Numbered from the stretch's first letter, positions 17,838 through 26,966 are shown. The stretch: DNA of 64,000 nt from Paenibacillus_AA sp045062745 (GCF_045062745.1 NZ_JBJGED010000010.1:151219-215218); one strand, 5' to 3'. Program-made: numbers and translations. The notes: generated from the sequence alone by a model not told the origin.

Positions 17838-18944
17838 ATGTCCAACAACCGAACTACCGGAGTTCGCGCACGCAGAGCGTTAAGCAAGCTAGAGCCGTAC
17901 TCGCCCGGTAAGCCGATCTGGGAGGTACAGCGGGAGCTGGGGCTAACCGAGGTCATCAAGCTCGCCTCCAACGAAAATGCACTCGGGCCTTCTCCACGGG
18001 CTATCGAGGCTGTCGCCGCAGCATTGCCCGAGATGCACCGCTACCCCGATGCGCAGGCGCATGACCTGAAGGGCGCTCTGGCCGCCAAGCTGCAGGTCGA
18101 TCCCGGCCAAATTATCGTGACGAACGGCGGCGATGAGCTCATTACGCTGCTGTCGGAATCATACCTGGAGCCGGGGGATGAAGTGGTCGTGCCGGACCCC
18201 TCCTTCTCCGAATACATTTTCGGCGCGCATCTGATGGACGCAGTGATTGTCAAGGTGCCGATGGAGGAGCGGTTCCGCTATTATTGGCGAGCCATCGCCG
18301 AGGCGGTCACCGAGCGGACGAAGCTCGTGTACTTGTGCAGCCCGAACAACCCGACGGGTACTTACATGCGGCGGGCCGAGCTTCAGCAGCTGCTGGACGC
18401 TCTTCCCCCGCATGTGCTGGTCATCATGGATTCGGCCTACTCGCACTTCGTGGATGCAGACGACTACTCCGACGGGCTCGAGTTCATACAGGCCGGCTAT
18501 CCGGTGCTCATGCTGCAAACCTTCTCTAAGATCTACGGTCTCGCCGGCATCCGCGTCGGGTATGGGGTGGCGCAAGCGGAGTTGATTAACAACATCCAGC
18601 AGGTTAAGGAGCCGTTCAACGTCAACGCCTTGGCGCAGACGGCCGCCCTTGCCGCCCTCGAGGATGACGAGCACGTTCAGAGGTCTCGAGATTTGGTCGT
18701 ACAGGAGCGGCTTCGGCTATATGCGGCATTCGATCGACTCGGCGTGCGCTACACGGAGAGCATGAGCAACTTCATCCTCCTCGAGCTCGGCCCGGATGCG
18801 GAACGCCTTTATAAGCGCCTGATGGAGGGTGGCGTCATTGTCCGCTACGGCCGAGGCTGGGGACTCCCTCATTGCATCCGAGTCTCCGTCGGCACACCCG
18901 CGGAGAATGATAAGTTCCTCTCTGTGCTGGAGTTGGTTTTGTGA
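17838..18944 (+). CDS. hisC: Histidinol-phosphate aminotransferase
   Basis: 368 aa, PLP-dependent aminotransferase fold type I. Seen: the substrate-side IKLASNENALGPSP signature of HisC, VTNGGDELITLL, LCSPNNPTGTY, MDSAYSHF (PLP-pairing Asp/Tyr) and the Schiff-base Lys in LQTFSKIYGLAGIRVGYG. It is a lone gene, not in a his operon, so it may be HisC itself or a broad aromatic/histidinol-phosphate aminotransferase. ATG 17838 has AGGAGG 10 nt upstream. It is bounded on both sides by tandem repeat arrays. Confidence 0.92.
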   Translation: MSNNRTTGVRARRALSKLEPYSPGKPIWEVQRELGLTEVIKLASNENALGPSPRAIEAVAAALPEMHRYPDAQAHDLKGALAAKLQVDPGQIIVTNGGDELITLLSESYLEPGDEVVVPDPSFSEYIFGAHLMDAVIVKVPMEERFRYYWRAIAEAVTERTKLVYLCSPNNPTGTYMRRAELQQLLDALPPHVLVIMDSAYSHFVDADDYSDGLEFIQAGYPVLMLQTFSKIYGLAGIRVGYGVAQAELINNIQQVKEPFNVNALAQTAALAALEDDEHVQRSRDLVVQERLRLYAAFDRLGVRYTESMSNFILLELGPDAERLYKRLMEGGVIVRYGRGWGLPHCIRVSVGTPAENDKFLSVLELVL

Positions 18945-18976
18945 TGCTCCAAAAACCGCCGGAATCTCGAGGGGAT

Positions 18977-19330
18977 GCATAGTGGCGGTCGCGGTGCTGT
19001 AGAGTAAAAAATTTACTTTGGAGCGCGGATAGTGGCGGTCGCGGGTGCTGTAGAGTAAAAAATCTACTTTGGAGCGTGAGTAGTGGCGGTTTCGGGTGCT
19101 GTAGAGTAAAAAAACTACTTTGGAGCGCGGATAGTGGCGGTTTCGGGTGCTGTAGAGTAAAAAAACTACTTTGGAGCGCGGATAGTGGCGGTTTCGGAGC
19201 TGTAGAGTAAAAAATCTACTTTGGAGCACGGATAGTGGCGGTTTCGGGTACTGTAGAGTAAAAAATCTACTTTGGAGCGCGGATAGTGGCGGTCGTGGGT
19301 GCTGTAGAGTAGAAAATCTACTTGGGAGGC
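18977..19330. repeat. Tandem array B, seven units of 50-51 bp
   Basis: TAGTGGCGG recurs at 18980, 19030, 19081, 19132, 19183, 19233 and 19284. Each unit continues with a gcgggtgctGTAGAGTAAAAAA core and (T)CTACTTTGGAGCGCGGA. GTAGA and TCTAC can pair around an A-rich loop in every unit. The sequence is unrelated to array A but the period is the same. It fills the gap between hisC and the convergent dgoD gene. An open minus-strand frame with 17-residue repeats crosses it but is judged non-coding. Confidence 0.9.
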
Positions 19331-19411
19331 GCAGGCAGGACGCAAGGTTTATAGGCGAAATGATTAGGGCGGAGAAAGGCTCCGCCCTAATCGAGGAGCT
19401 TCAAGAAAGAA

Positions 19412-20560
19412 CTACCACTCCGCCACTGTACCGTCCTCCTGGCGCCACACCGGGTTCTTCCAATCGTGCCCGATCTTGGCCATCTCGCGCACCTTGGCCT
19501 CGTTGACCTCGATGCCGAGGCCAGGCCCGTTCAAGTTGGCGACGAAGCCGTCCTTGTACGCGAACACGGTAGGATCCTGCAAATAATCGAGCAGGTCGCT
19601 GCCCTGATTGTAATGGATGCCGAGGCTCTGCTCCTGAATAAACGCATTAGGAGAGCAGATGTCCACCTGCAGGCAGGAGGCGAGGGCGATCGGCCCGAGT
19701 GGACAATGCGGGGCGAGTGCGACGTCGTAAGCTTCGGCCATCGCCGCAATCTTCCGCGTCTCGAGAATGCCCCCGGCATGGGACAAGTCGGGCTGGATGA
19801 TGTCTACGTAGCCCCCGGCGAGCAAGTCCTTGAAGCCCCAACGCGTATACATCCGTTCGCCGGTCGCTATAGGGCATGACGTGTGGCGGGCGATCTCGCG
19901 CAGCGCCTCGTTGTTCTCGGGGAGCACGGGCTCCTCGATGAACATCGGGCGGTACGGCTCGAGCTCCTTCGCCAGAATCTTCGCCATCGACTTATGTACG
20001 CGGCCATGGAAGTCAATCCCGATGCCCACATCGGCGCCGACCGCTTCGCGCACGGCGGCGATGCGGGCGATGGCCGCATCGACCTTGCTATGCGAGTCGA
20101 TGTAGTGCAATTCCTCGGTCGCGTTCATCTTGACCGCGGTGAACCCGGCGGCGACTTGCCGGCGCGCCGCTTCCCCCACATCGCTCGGCCGGTCCCCGCC
20201 GATCCAGCAATACACGCGCGTCCGGTCGCGGCACGCGCCGCCGAGCAGATCGTATACGGGCGCGCCGTAAAACTTGCCCTTGATGTCCCACAGCGCCTGC
20301 TCGATCCCCGAGATGGCGCTGGACAAGATCGGCCCCCCGCGGTAGAAGCCGCCGCGGTACAGCACCTGGAACAGATCCTCGATGCGCATCGGATCGGCGC
20401 CAAGAATGTAGGGGCTCATCTCCTCCACCGCCGCACGGACGGTGTCGGCTTTGCCCTCGATGACCGGTTCCCCCCAGCCGACGAGGCCTTCGTCGGTCTC
20501 GACCTTCAGGAACAGCCAGCGAGGCGGAACTTTGAACAGCTCGAGCTTCGTGATTTTCAC
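19412..20560 (-). CDS. dgoD: D-galactonate dehydratase
   Basis: 382 aa, the same length as E. coli DgoD. Converts D-galactonate to 2-keto-3-deoxygalactonate. The N-terminus is typical (MKITKLELFKVPPRWLFLKV, GWGEPVIEGKADTV), then RGGFYRGGPILSSAISGIEQ. The enolase-superfamily metal ligands lie in GIGIDFHGR, MFIEEPV and IATGERMY, with the catalytic His in LAPHCPLGP. It sits 111 nt downstream of two ABC permease genes on the same strand, which suggests that galactonate or a galactonate-yielding sugar is the transported compound. Confidence 0.95.
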   Translation of the reverse strand: MKITKLELFKVPPRWLFLKVETDEGLVGWGEPVIEGKADTVRAAVEEMSPYILGADPMRIEDLFQVLYRGGFYRGGPILSSAISGIEQALWDIKGKFYGAPVYDLLGGACRDRTRVYCWIGGDRPSDVGEAARRQVAAGFTAVKMNATEELHYIDSHSKVDAAIARIAAVREAVGADVGIGIDFHGRVHKSMAKILAKELEPYRPMFIEEPVLPENNEALREIARHTSCPIATGERMYTRWGFKDLLAGGYVDIIQPDLSHAGGILETRKIAAMAEAYDVALAPHCPLGPIALASCLQVDICSPNAFIQEQSLGIHYNQGSDLLDYLQDPTVFAYKDGFVANLNGPGLGIEVNEAKVREMAKIGHDWKNPVWRQEDGTVAEW

Positions 20561-20671
20561 GACTCAACTCTCCCTTCGAATGGACAAGGCTTCTTCCATG
20601 ATAGCACAGTTTTTACGCATTCAACCCTGTCCGGGAGGAAAAATCCCCCAATCGTCCCTGCGCCTATCCCA

Positions 20672-21508
20672 TTAGCCTTTGACCGCACCCGCCGCCAATC
20701 CGCTTATGACGTACCGTTGGGCGAGCAGGGCGATGATAAGCACGGGCAGCGTAATAATGCAGGCCGCGGCCATAAGCGCACCCCAATTGATCTCGGAGTA
20801 CGACATGAAGTTGAACACCGCGATCGGAAGCGTCTTCGTCTTCTCTCCGGCGAGGATAATCGAGAACATGAAGTTGTTCCAGGAGAAAATAAACGACAGC
20901 AGCGACGAAGTAATGACCCCGGGTCCCGAGATCGGGAGGATGATGCGCAGAAACACCTGATGGTGCGTACAGCCGTCGATCAGCCCGGCTTCCTCGATCT
21001 CGGTCGGAAGCGCCTCGAAGAACGAGATCATGATCCAGATGATAAACGGCAGCCCGACGAGCATATGGCTCAGGATGAGCGCCGTGTACGTATCGACCAG
21101 ATTGACCTTCGAGAACAGGATGAACCAGGGAATGAGGAACGTAATCCCCGGAATGATCCGCGCCACCAGAATGACGAGGCCGAGCTTGTGCAGATGATGC
21201 CGGGCGATCGCGTAAGCGGCCGGCAGCCCGAGCAAGAGCGAGAAGAACGTCGAGCCGAACGCCACGACGAAGCTGTTCCAGATATATTTCAGGAAGTCGT
21301 ATTCCCGGAAGACGCTCGTGTAATTATCCAGATTCGGCATGAAATTGAAAAACTGTCCCGTGGACATGATCTGCGCCTGGGTCTTGAAGGAGGCGAGCAG
21401 CATCCAAAGGAACGGAAACGCAAAAATAAGCAGCACGATTAAGGTGATTACAGCCAGCACTACCGTGTTCCGGCGCTGCCGAGCTTTCATGCTTTTCATG
21501 CCTTCCAC
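20672..21508 (-). CDS. Carbohydrate ABC transporter permease (MalG/LacG type)
   Basis: 278 aa, six hydrophobic segments beginning VVLAVITLIVLLIFAFPFLWM. The conserved EAA loop reads EIEEAGLIDGCTHHQVFLRIILP, which contacts the ATPase. GTG 21508 lies 9 nt after GGAGG inside the end of the preceding permease gene, with one nucleotide between stop and start, so translation is coupled; ATG 21499 is an alternative. No ATP-binding gene is present nearby, so a shared MsmX-type ATPase is likely. Confidence 0.93.
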   Translation of the reverse strand: MEGMKSMKARQRRNTVVLAVITLIVLLIFAFPFLWMLLASFKTQAQIMSTGQFFNFMPNLDNYTSVFREYDFLKYIWNSFVVAFGSTFFSLLLGLPAAYAIARHHLHKLGLVILVARIIPGITFLIPWFILFSKVNLVDTYTALILSHMLVGLPFIIWIMISFFEALPTEIEEAGLIDGCTHHQVFLRIILPISGPGVITSSLLSFIFSWNNFMFSIILAGEKTKTLPIAVFNFMSYSEINWGALMAAACIITLPVLIIALLAQRYVISGLAAGAVKG

Positions 21509-21509
21509 G

Positions 21510-22388
21510 TCAGCCCACCTCCAGTCGTTTGCGCATCCAGATCATGAACAGGGTCAGCGCCATGACGAGTAAGAAGAACAACACGAGCAGCGACGAAGCC
21601 ATCCCCAGCTTGAAATATTGGAAGCCGAGCACGTACCCGTACAAATTTAGCGTCTCCGAAGCGAAGTTCGGTCCGCCTTGTGTCGTCGCGTAGATGATGT
21701 CGAACGTCTTCAGCACGTCGATGAGCCGAAGCATAGCCGCCACGAGAATGGTCGGACGCAGGAGCGGGAGCGTGATCGAAGCGAACTTGCGCCAAGGCGT
21801 AGCTCCGTCGACATCCGCGGCTTCATACGGATCGTTCGGCAATGTAGCCATGCCGGCCATGACGATCAACGCGATCATAGGCGTCCACTCCCACACGTCG
21901 ACGATGATGAGCGAGGGCAGCACCTGACTTTCGGAGGCGAGCCAGAGAAGAGGCTTGAAGCCAAGCGATTTCAGAAACTGATTCGCCACCCCGATCGTCG
22001 GCTCGTAGATCAGCATCCACACGAGCCCCATCGCGACCGGCGTCGCTACCATGGGGAGGAGGAAGACGGTCTTCGTGAGGTTTTTGCCGCGAAATTCCCG
22101 GGAGAGCAGCACGGCGATGGCGATGCCGAGCACGACTTCCACGATCAGTGCGACGAACGTGAAGTAAAAGGTCGACCCCGTCGCATGCCAAAACCGGCTG
22201 TCCTGGAACAAAGCTTTGTAGTTGGCGAGCCCCACCCAAGCCGGCGGAGTCGTGGCCGACATGCTCCATTCGAAGAAGCTGATGCGGACGGTATAAATGA
22301 TCGGGAACACCATCATGAGGAGCACGAACAAGACCGCAGGAAGCGTATAGATCCACTTCAGGTTCCGGTCAAACCAACTGAATTGCAA
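21510..22388 (-). CDS. Carbohydrate ABC transporter permease (MalF/LacF type)
   Basis: 292 aa, begins MQFSWFDRNLKWIYTLPAVL, with about six membrane segments. The EAA loop is YEAADVDGATPWRKFASITLPLL. It forms the membrane channel with the downstream MalG-type protein. It is separated from the binding-protein gene by 121 bp that can fold into a long stem-loop. Confidence 0.93.
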   Translation of the reverse strand: MQFSWFDRNLKWIYTLPAVLFVLLMMVFPIIYTVRISFFEWSMSATTPPAWVGLANYKALFQDSRFWHATGSTFYFTFVALIVEVVLGIAIAVLLSREFRGKNLTKTVFLLPMVATPVAMGLVWMLIYEPTIGVANQFLKSLGFKPLLWLASESQVLPSLIIVDVWEWTPMIALIVMAGMATLPNDPYEAADVDGATPWRKFASITLPLLRPTILVAAMLRLIDVLKTFDIIYATTQGGPNFASETLNLYGYVLGFQYFKLGMASSLLVLFFLLVMALTLFMIWMRKRLEVG

Positions 22389-22419
22389 GAAGCCTCACCT
22401 GCCTCCTAGTAGAGTAGGA

Positions 22420-22495
22420 CCGCCCCAAGAGCCGGACCGCACGCCGGACGTGCCGGATGTGCCGGACAACCCGGATAATCAGGATCTTAGGGCGG
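22420..22495 (-). promoter_or_regulatory. Intercistronic stem-loop between binding protein and permease
   Basis: 22420-22430 (ccgccccaaga) pairs with 22485-22495 (tcttagggcgg) over 11 bp with one G-U, enclosing four GCCGGA/CCCGGA repeats. There is no U-tract. Such elements often stabilise the upstream binding-protein mRNA or partly terminate; the role here is inference. Confidence 0.5.
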
Positions 22496-22509
22496 AACGA
22501 AACGCAAGA

Positions 22510-23835
22510 TTACTTGCCTTTATCCTTGTCCATAATCGCTTGCAGCGCGGCATTCGCCTTATCTGCCGTAGCCTGGATGTTCGTCTCGCCGGACATGACC
22601 TTTTGCACAATCTCCCCTACCGCGTCGCGGGCTTCGCCTACGCTGATGACGGTCGGACGGTCGTGGTCGACCCCGCCCTTGGAGCTTTCGACGATAACCG
22701 GCACGAGCTCGGCCGGGAAGCCTTGCTTTCCCTCCGGCTTGTCCCACACGGAAGCGCGTGCGCCCGGGTTGCCCTTGGCCTGAGTCTTCAAGACGATATC
22801 CTTGCTGGTGGCCCACTTGATGAACTCCCACACGGCATCCTTGTTAGCGGACTTGGCATTCATAGAGAGGCCCCAGGACGTGATGTTGTAAGGCTTGGAC
22901 CCCGCCTTGCCCGCAGGGAATACGGCGAAGCCTACTTTGTCCGCGACCGTCGACTTGGTGGGGTCGGTGGCGTTCGCATAGATCGAGTTCGCGTCGGTGT
23001 AGAACGCTACTTTCCCTTGGGCAAAAATGCCGATCGCCTGCGGCCACGACATGTTCAGCACCCCGGGTGGGCCGTAGTCGCGCAGCAGTGTGCCATATGT
23101 GGTGAACGCCTTGACCGCTTCCGGCGTATTGATCGTCGCCTTGTCCCCGGAGGTGAAGTCGGCGCCTTCCGAATACAGGAACGACGATACCTGCGTCACG
23201 AGAGGCGAGCGTTGGCCGCGGGCGACGAAGCCATACAGCTCTTTTTTCGGATCGTGCAGCTTTTTGACCGCGGCGACGAGCTCGTCGAGCGTTTTGGGCA
23301 CGGCGATGTTGGCCTGCTGCAGCAAATCTTTACGGTAGTACAAAATCTCCTGCTCGGTAATAATCGGGATGCCGGCCAGCTTGCCGTCCACGGTCGTGGA
23401 CCCGACAGCCGACTTGGAGAAATCGGCGAAATCATAGCTCGCATCCTTATTCACATAATCGTCGAGCGGGGCCACCCAGCCGTTCTTGAAGAACAGCTTG
23501 CCCTCTTGAAGCGGGCGGTACATAAAGACGTCCGGCGTAGCAGAGCCCGATGTGAACTGTACGGTCAGCTTTTGGGTCAATTGGTCCTCGAAGAAGCTCT
23601 CTACCTTGACCGACGCCCCGGTCGCCGCTTCGAACTCCGGCAGCAGCGGCTTGATCGCTTCCCCCCACGGGTGGTTGGCGGTGACGAGCGAGATCGTTTT
23701 GCCTTGGAACGGTTTGGCGCCTCCGGCCTGATTGCCTGCTCCCGGCGTCGGTTTATTGGCACAGCCTGCGAATGTCGCCGAAGCGAGTAGAATGGATACG
23801 GTGATCCCGATCCATTTGGATTTCATCACGTGCAT
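22510..23835 (-). CDS. Sugar ABC transporter substrate-binding lipoprotein
   Basis: 441 aa. The signal sequence ends in lipobox ASATFAGC, so it is anchored on the outer face of the membrane. It is an extracellular solute-binding protein family 1 member: KTISLVTANHPWGEAIKPLLPEFEAAT, PDVFMYRPLQEG, WQ-like SWGLSMNAKSANKDAVWEFIKW and MSGETNIQATADKANAALQ near the end. ATG 23835 has GGAGG 6 nt upstream; ATG 23826 is a second choice. It is the first gene of the binding protein-permease-permease-dgoD unit and is divergent from the AraC gene. Confidence 0.93.
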   Translation of the reverse strand: MHVMKSKWIGITVSILLASATFAGCANKPTPGAGNQAGGAKPFQGKTISLVTANHPWGEAIKPLLPEFEAATGASVKVESFFEDQLTQKLTVQFTSGSATPDVFMYRPLQEGKLFFKNGWVAPLDDYVNKDASYDFADFSKSAVGSTTVDGKLAGIPIITEQEILYYRKDLLQQANIAVPKTLDELVAAVKKLHDPKKELYGFVARGQRSPLVTQVSSFLYSEGADFTSGDKATINTPEAVKAFTTYGTLLRDYGPPGVLNMSWPQAIGIFAQGKVAFYTDANSIYANATDPTKSTVADKVGFAVFPAGKAGSKPYNITSWGLSMNAKSANKDAVWEFIKWATSKDIVLKTQAKGNPGARASVWDKPEGKQGFPAELVPVIVESSKGGVDHDRPTVISVGEARDAVGEIVQKVMSGETNIQATADKANAALQAIMDKDKGK

Positions 23836-23994
23836 GGTGGACCTCCTGAACAAGAATTGGATTCGCTTTTTTGCCTGAATGTCCTAACTTGGAGTTATAG
23901 TTCCCAGAGCCCTTCGCTCCGATGCATGTCCGGCTTTTTTGAGGTATGATTGAGAGAGTGAATGTTGCGTCCGAACAACAAGGGAGAACGTGCG

Positions 23995-24903
23995 ATGCTG
24001 TATACCGAGCAGGAATTTAAGGACCCCGCGTTCCCGTTCAAGGTGGAGTTGAAGACGACCCGGGGGATTGCGCGGAATTTCAAGCACAACCATCAATTTT
24101 TCCAAATCTGCTATGTCATGAAAGGCAGCTGCATTCACCGGGTGAACGGACGGGAGGCGGTGCTCGTCAAGGGCGATCTGTTCTCGATCCCGCCGTTCTA
24201 CGAGCATGCGCTTGACGTCATTCCAGGCAAGGACGTGCTGCTCGCGCAGCTCGATTTCATGCCCGTCCTGCTGGACGACAGCCTGCGCAGCTTCGAGGAC
24301 ATCGAGAGCTTCGTGCATTTCGCCTTCATCCAGCCGTTCGTCGAGCTTAACGACCGGCTCTTGCCGCAGCTGAACTTGTCCTACGAGGGACAGCAGCAGA
24401 TGGAAGCGATGGTCGCCGAGATCCGGGGGGAGCTGGAGCGCAAACAGGTCGGGTATCCGCTAGTCGTCAAGTCGCTCATCCAAAAGCTGCTCGTCATGGC
24501 GGGGCGCGAGTACTTGGCCTTCATGGAAGAGAAGCGCGGACCGGCGGGGCTGCAAGCGAACCGGGCGTACTTCGAGGAGGCGGTGGCGTTCATCCAGAAC
24601 CGTTACCACGAGGAGATTACTTTGACGGAAGCGGCAGCCAAAGCGACGATGTCGACCGCTTACTTCAGCACGATGTTCAAGCAGCTGAAGGGCAAGACGT
24701 TCGTAACGTACTTGAACGAGCTGCGGCTCGGCGAGGCGATGAAGCTGCTGAAGGAGACCGACCGGAGCGTCGAGGATATCGCCCGGAGCATCGGGTATAA
24801 CAACGTCACTCATTTTCACCGCATGTTCAAAAGAACGGCCGGCGTCACGCCCGCGGAATACCGCAAAAGCAAAAACGGGTCCTCCCCAAGTCCGTCTGAG
24901 TAA
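23995..24903 (+). CDS. AraC family regulator of the galactonate-type ABC cluster
   Basis: 302 aa. The N-terminal AraC_binding cupin (KHNHQFFQICYVMKGSCIHRV, GDLFSIPPFYEHAL) precedes a C-terminal double HTH (ITLTEAAAKATMSTAYFSTMFKQLKG; VEDIARSIGYNNVTHFHRMFKRTAG, then VTPAEYRKSK). ATG 23995 has AGGGAG 8 nt upstream. The divergent position against the sugar-binding protein gene implies that it controls both directions, probably activating the transporter when sugar is present. Confidence 0.93.
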   Translation: MLYTEQEFKDPAFPFKVELKTTRGIARNFKHNHQFFQICYVMKGSCIHRVNGREAVLVKGDLFSIPPFYEHALDVIPGKDVLLAQLDFMPVLLDDSLRSFEDIESFVHFAFIQPFVELNDRLLPQLNLSYEGQQQMEAMVAEIRGELERKQVGYPLVVKSLIQKLLVMAGREYLAFMEEKRGPAGLQANRAYFEEAVAFIQNRYHEEITLTEAAAKATMSTAYFSTMFKQLKGKTFVTYLNELRLGEAMKLLKETDRSVEDIARSIGYNNVTHFHRMFKRTAGVTPAEYRKSKNGSSPSPSE

Positions 24904-25032
24904 CACCTGCGCCTTCTATAGGCAGATTCCAAAGAAACGTTATGTTTTTTCAAATATAGTGGATCGATTTCTTCCTCCGGAGCTGGTACCCTTGACCATG
25001 AAGAACGGAAAAAGGCCGAGGAGGATGAACGC

Positions 25033-25866
25033 ATGAGCTTTCGCATTGCTTTTCAAACGCTGGCTTGCCCGGACTGGAGCTGGACCCGCATCTTGGACGA
25101 GGCGAACCGGTTGGGGTACGACGGAATTGAGCTGAGGGGTATTCAAGGGGAGATGTATTTGCCGAAGGCGGAGCCGTTCCAGCCGGACCGGCTGGACGCT
25201 ACGATCGCCGATCTAGCCCGCCGCAACCTGCATATCGTCTGCCTCGATACGTCATGCCTCTTCCATGTGCCGGAACGTTATGAGGGGGCAATCCGGGAAG
25301 GCAAGGACACGATCGACCTCGCGGTCAAGCTGGGGACGCCGTACATCCGCGTATTCGGGGACAAAATACCGCCTGAGATCGGGCAGGGGCAAACCGTGGC
25401 GAGTGTGGCCGCCGGCTTGACCGAGCTGGGCCGCTATGCGGAGAGCCGAGGCGTCAAGGTGCTTTTGGAGCTGCACGGCGACTTCGTGACTTACCCGCTG
25501 ATCGAGGCGGTTTTGGCTGAGACGCATAGCTCGGCCGTAGGCCTCTTGTGGGATATCGTCAATCCGATGGAAAAGGGCGAATCGCCGGAAGTGACGTTCC
25601 GCGAGCTGGCGCCTTATATTCATCATGTGCATATCAAAGACTATCGGATCGAACCGGACGGCGGCTTTAAGCTTTGCTTGATCGGAGACGGCCTGGTGCC
25701 GATCCCTGCCATCGTTCGTCTGTTGAAGGAGAACGGCTTTCCGGGCTGGTTGTCGCTTGAGTATGAGAAAAAGTGGCATCCTGAATTGGAGGAGCCTGAG
25801 GTGTCTTTGCCGGCGTTTATAACCTACATCAAGGACATCCTGCGGCAAGAGGAGGGGATCCGGTGA
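25033..25866 (+). CDS. Sugar phosphate isomerase/epimerase (TIM barrel)
   Basis: 277 aa. Xylose isomerase-like TIM barrel, opening FRIAFQTLACPDWSWTRILDEANRLGYDGIELRG. The metal ligands are visible as Glu in VLLELHGDFVT, Asp in LLWDIVNP, His in HHVHIKDYR and Glu in WLSLEYEKKWHPE. The family includes hydroxypyruvate isomerases and ketose epimerases. GAGGAGG is 8 nt before ATG 25033. Its stop overlaps the start of the dehydrogenase gene by 4 bp (GTGA), so the two are translationally coupled. Confidence 0.92.
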   Translation: MSFRIAFQTLACPDWSWTRILDEANRLGYDGIELRGIQGEMYLPKAEPFQPDRLDATIADLARRNLHIVCLDTSCLFHVPERYEGAIREGKDTIDLAVKLGTPYIRVFGDKIPPEIGQGQTVASVAAGLTELGRYAESRGVKVLLELHGDFVTYPLIEAVLAETHSSAVGLLWDIVNPMEKGESPEVTFRELAPYIHHVHIKDYRIEPDGGFKLCLIGDGLVPIPAIVRLLKENGFPGWLSLEYEKKWHPELEEPEVSLPAFITYIKDILRQEEGIR

Positions 25867-26870
25867 GAACGCTGATTGCGGTTTCGAACCCGGATTTCAA
25901 GACGAGGCTCTTCCGGGCGGAGGCGATTCGGAAGCTGGAGGCCGTGTCGGCCGTCGACTGGGTGCCGGAAGGCCAGCCGTTCACGGAGGCGGATCTGGCG
26001 GAATGGATCCCGGGTTACGACGCCTGCCTGACTACGTGGGGATCGCCCAAATTCACGCCGGCGGTGATCGCCCGTGCGGACCGGCTGCGTTACATCGGCC
26101 ATGCGGCCGGCACGATCGTCCCGATCGTCGACCCGGCCGTCTTCGAGCGGGAGCCGGAGATCGTCGTCGCCAATGCGAACCATGCGCTGGGACGGTCAAC
26201 GGCGGAACTCGTGCTGACGCTTATGCTGGCCGGCGCCTGGAACTTGGGCGGCTACACCCAGGAGCTGCGGAACGGAATTTGGCGCGACAGCACGACGTCG
26301 TCGGTGCTCGGCCTGTACGGCCAGACGGTGGGGCTGATCGGCTACGGGGAGATCTCGCGGGAGCTGATCCGCCTGCTGCGTCCGTTCGACGTACACGTGC
26401 TGCTGTACTCGCGCAACTGTCCCGAGGCCGAAGCCGCCGAGCTTGGGGTCGAGCTGTGCGGGCTCGACGACCTGCTCCGCCGCAGCGCCATCGTGTCGCT
26501 GCACAACACGCTGACCGAGCAGACCCGCGGCATGATCGGCCGCGAGCAGCTGCGGCTCATGCGGGACGGGGCGCTGCTCGTCAACACCGCGCGCGGGCCG
26601 ATCGTGCAGGAGGCGGCGCTCGTCGAGGAGCTGCGGACGGGCCGGCTGTTCGCCGCGCTAGACGTGTACGACACGGAGCCGCTGCCGATGGATCACCCGC
26701 TCCTGCAGCTGCCGAATGCGATCTGCGCCCCGCACATCGGCGCGCTGTCCAGCTATTGGCGCTGCCGGCTTGGGGAGCACGTCATCGACGATCTGTTGCG
26801 TCTGCTGCGCGGAGAGCCGCTCGTCGGCCATATTTCGCGCGAGAAGTTCGCGATTATGAGCCCGAGATAG
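25863..26870 (+). CDS. D-isomer-specific 2-hydroxyacid dehydrogenase
   Basis: 335 aa, GTG start overlapping the preceding stop. The NAD-binding core is GLYGQTVGLIGYGEISRELI (GxGxxxxxxA-like), with IVSLHNTLTEQTRGMIG, LLVNTARGPIVQEAAL (catalytic Arg), the ALDVYDTEPL Glu and the HIGALSS His. Oxidises or reduces 2-hydroxy/2-keto acids. Next to an isomerase of the hydroxypyruvate type it could handle glycerate, tartronate or a sugar acid; the substrate is unproven. Confidence 0.92.
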   Translation: MRTLIAVSNPDFKTRLFRAEAIRKLEAVSAVDWVPEGQPFTEADLAEWIPGYDACLTTWGSPKFTPAVIARADRLRYIGHAAGTIVPIVDPAVFEREPEIVVANANHALGRSTAELVLTLMLAGAWNLGGYTQELRNGIWRDSTTSSVLGLYGQTVGLIGYGEISRELIRLLRPFDVHVLLYSRNCPEAEAAELGVELCGLDDLLRRSAIVSLHNTLTEQTRGMIGREQLRLMRDGALLVNTARGPIVQEAALVEELRTGRLFAALDVYDTEPLPMDHPLLQLPNAICAPHIGALSSYWRCRLGEHVIDDLLRLLRGEPLVGHISREKFAIMSPR

Positions 26871-26966
26871 CTCACGCGAGTAAGGGTTGACGGACCGATA
26901 GCGTTATGCGAGGATGGACTAGAACCTTATGGCTTGGTCTAGTCATCCGAGGAGTGCGCTTAGCTT

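Noticed and set aside
18717..19229. Minus-strand repeat frame across array B and the end of hisC
   Set aside because: Overlaps hisC antisense and changes character outside the array; repeats explain its openness.
17180..19330. CRISPR array
   Set aside because: Units are contiguous 50-51 bp repeats without unique spacers, and no cas genes are present.
19883..21442. 519-codon plus-strand frame
   Set aside because: Antisense to dgoD and the permease, which have full family motifs; shadow of high-GC codon use.
22450..23790. 446-codon plus-strand frame
   Set aside because: Antisense to the sugar-binding lipoprotein; low-complexity Arg/Asp/Gly sequence.
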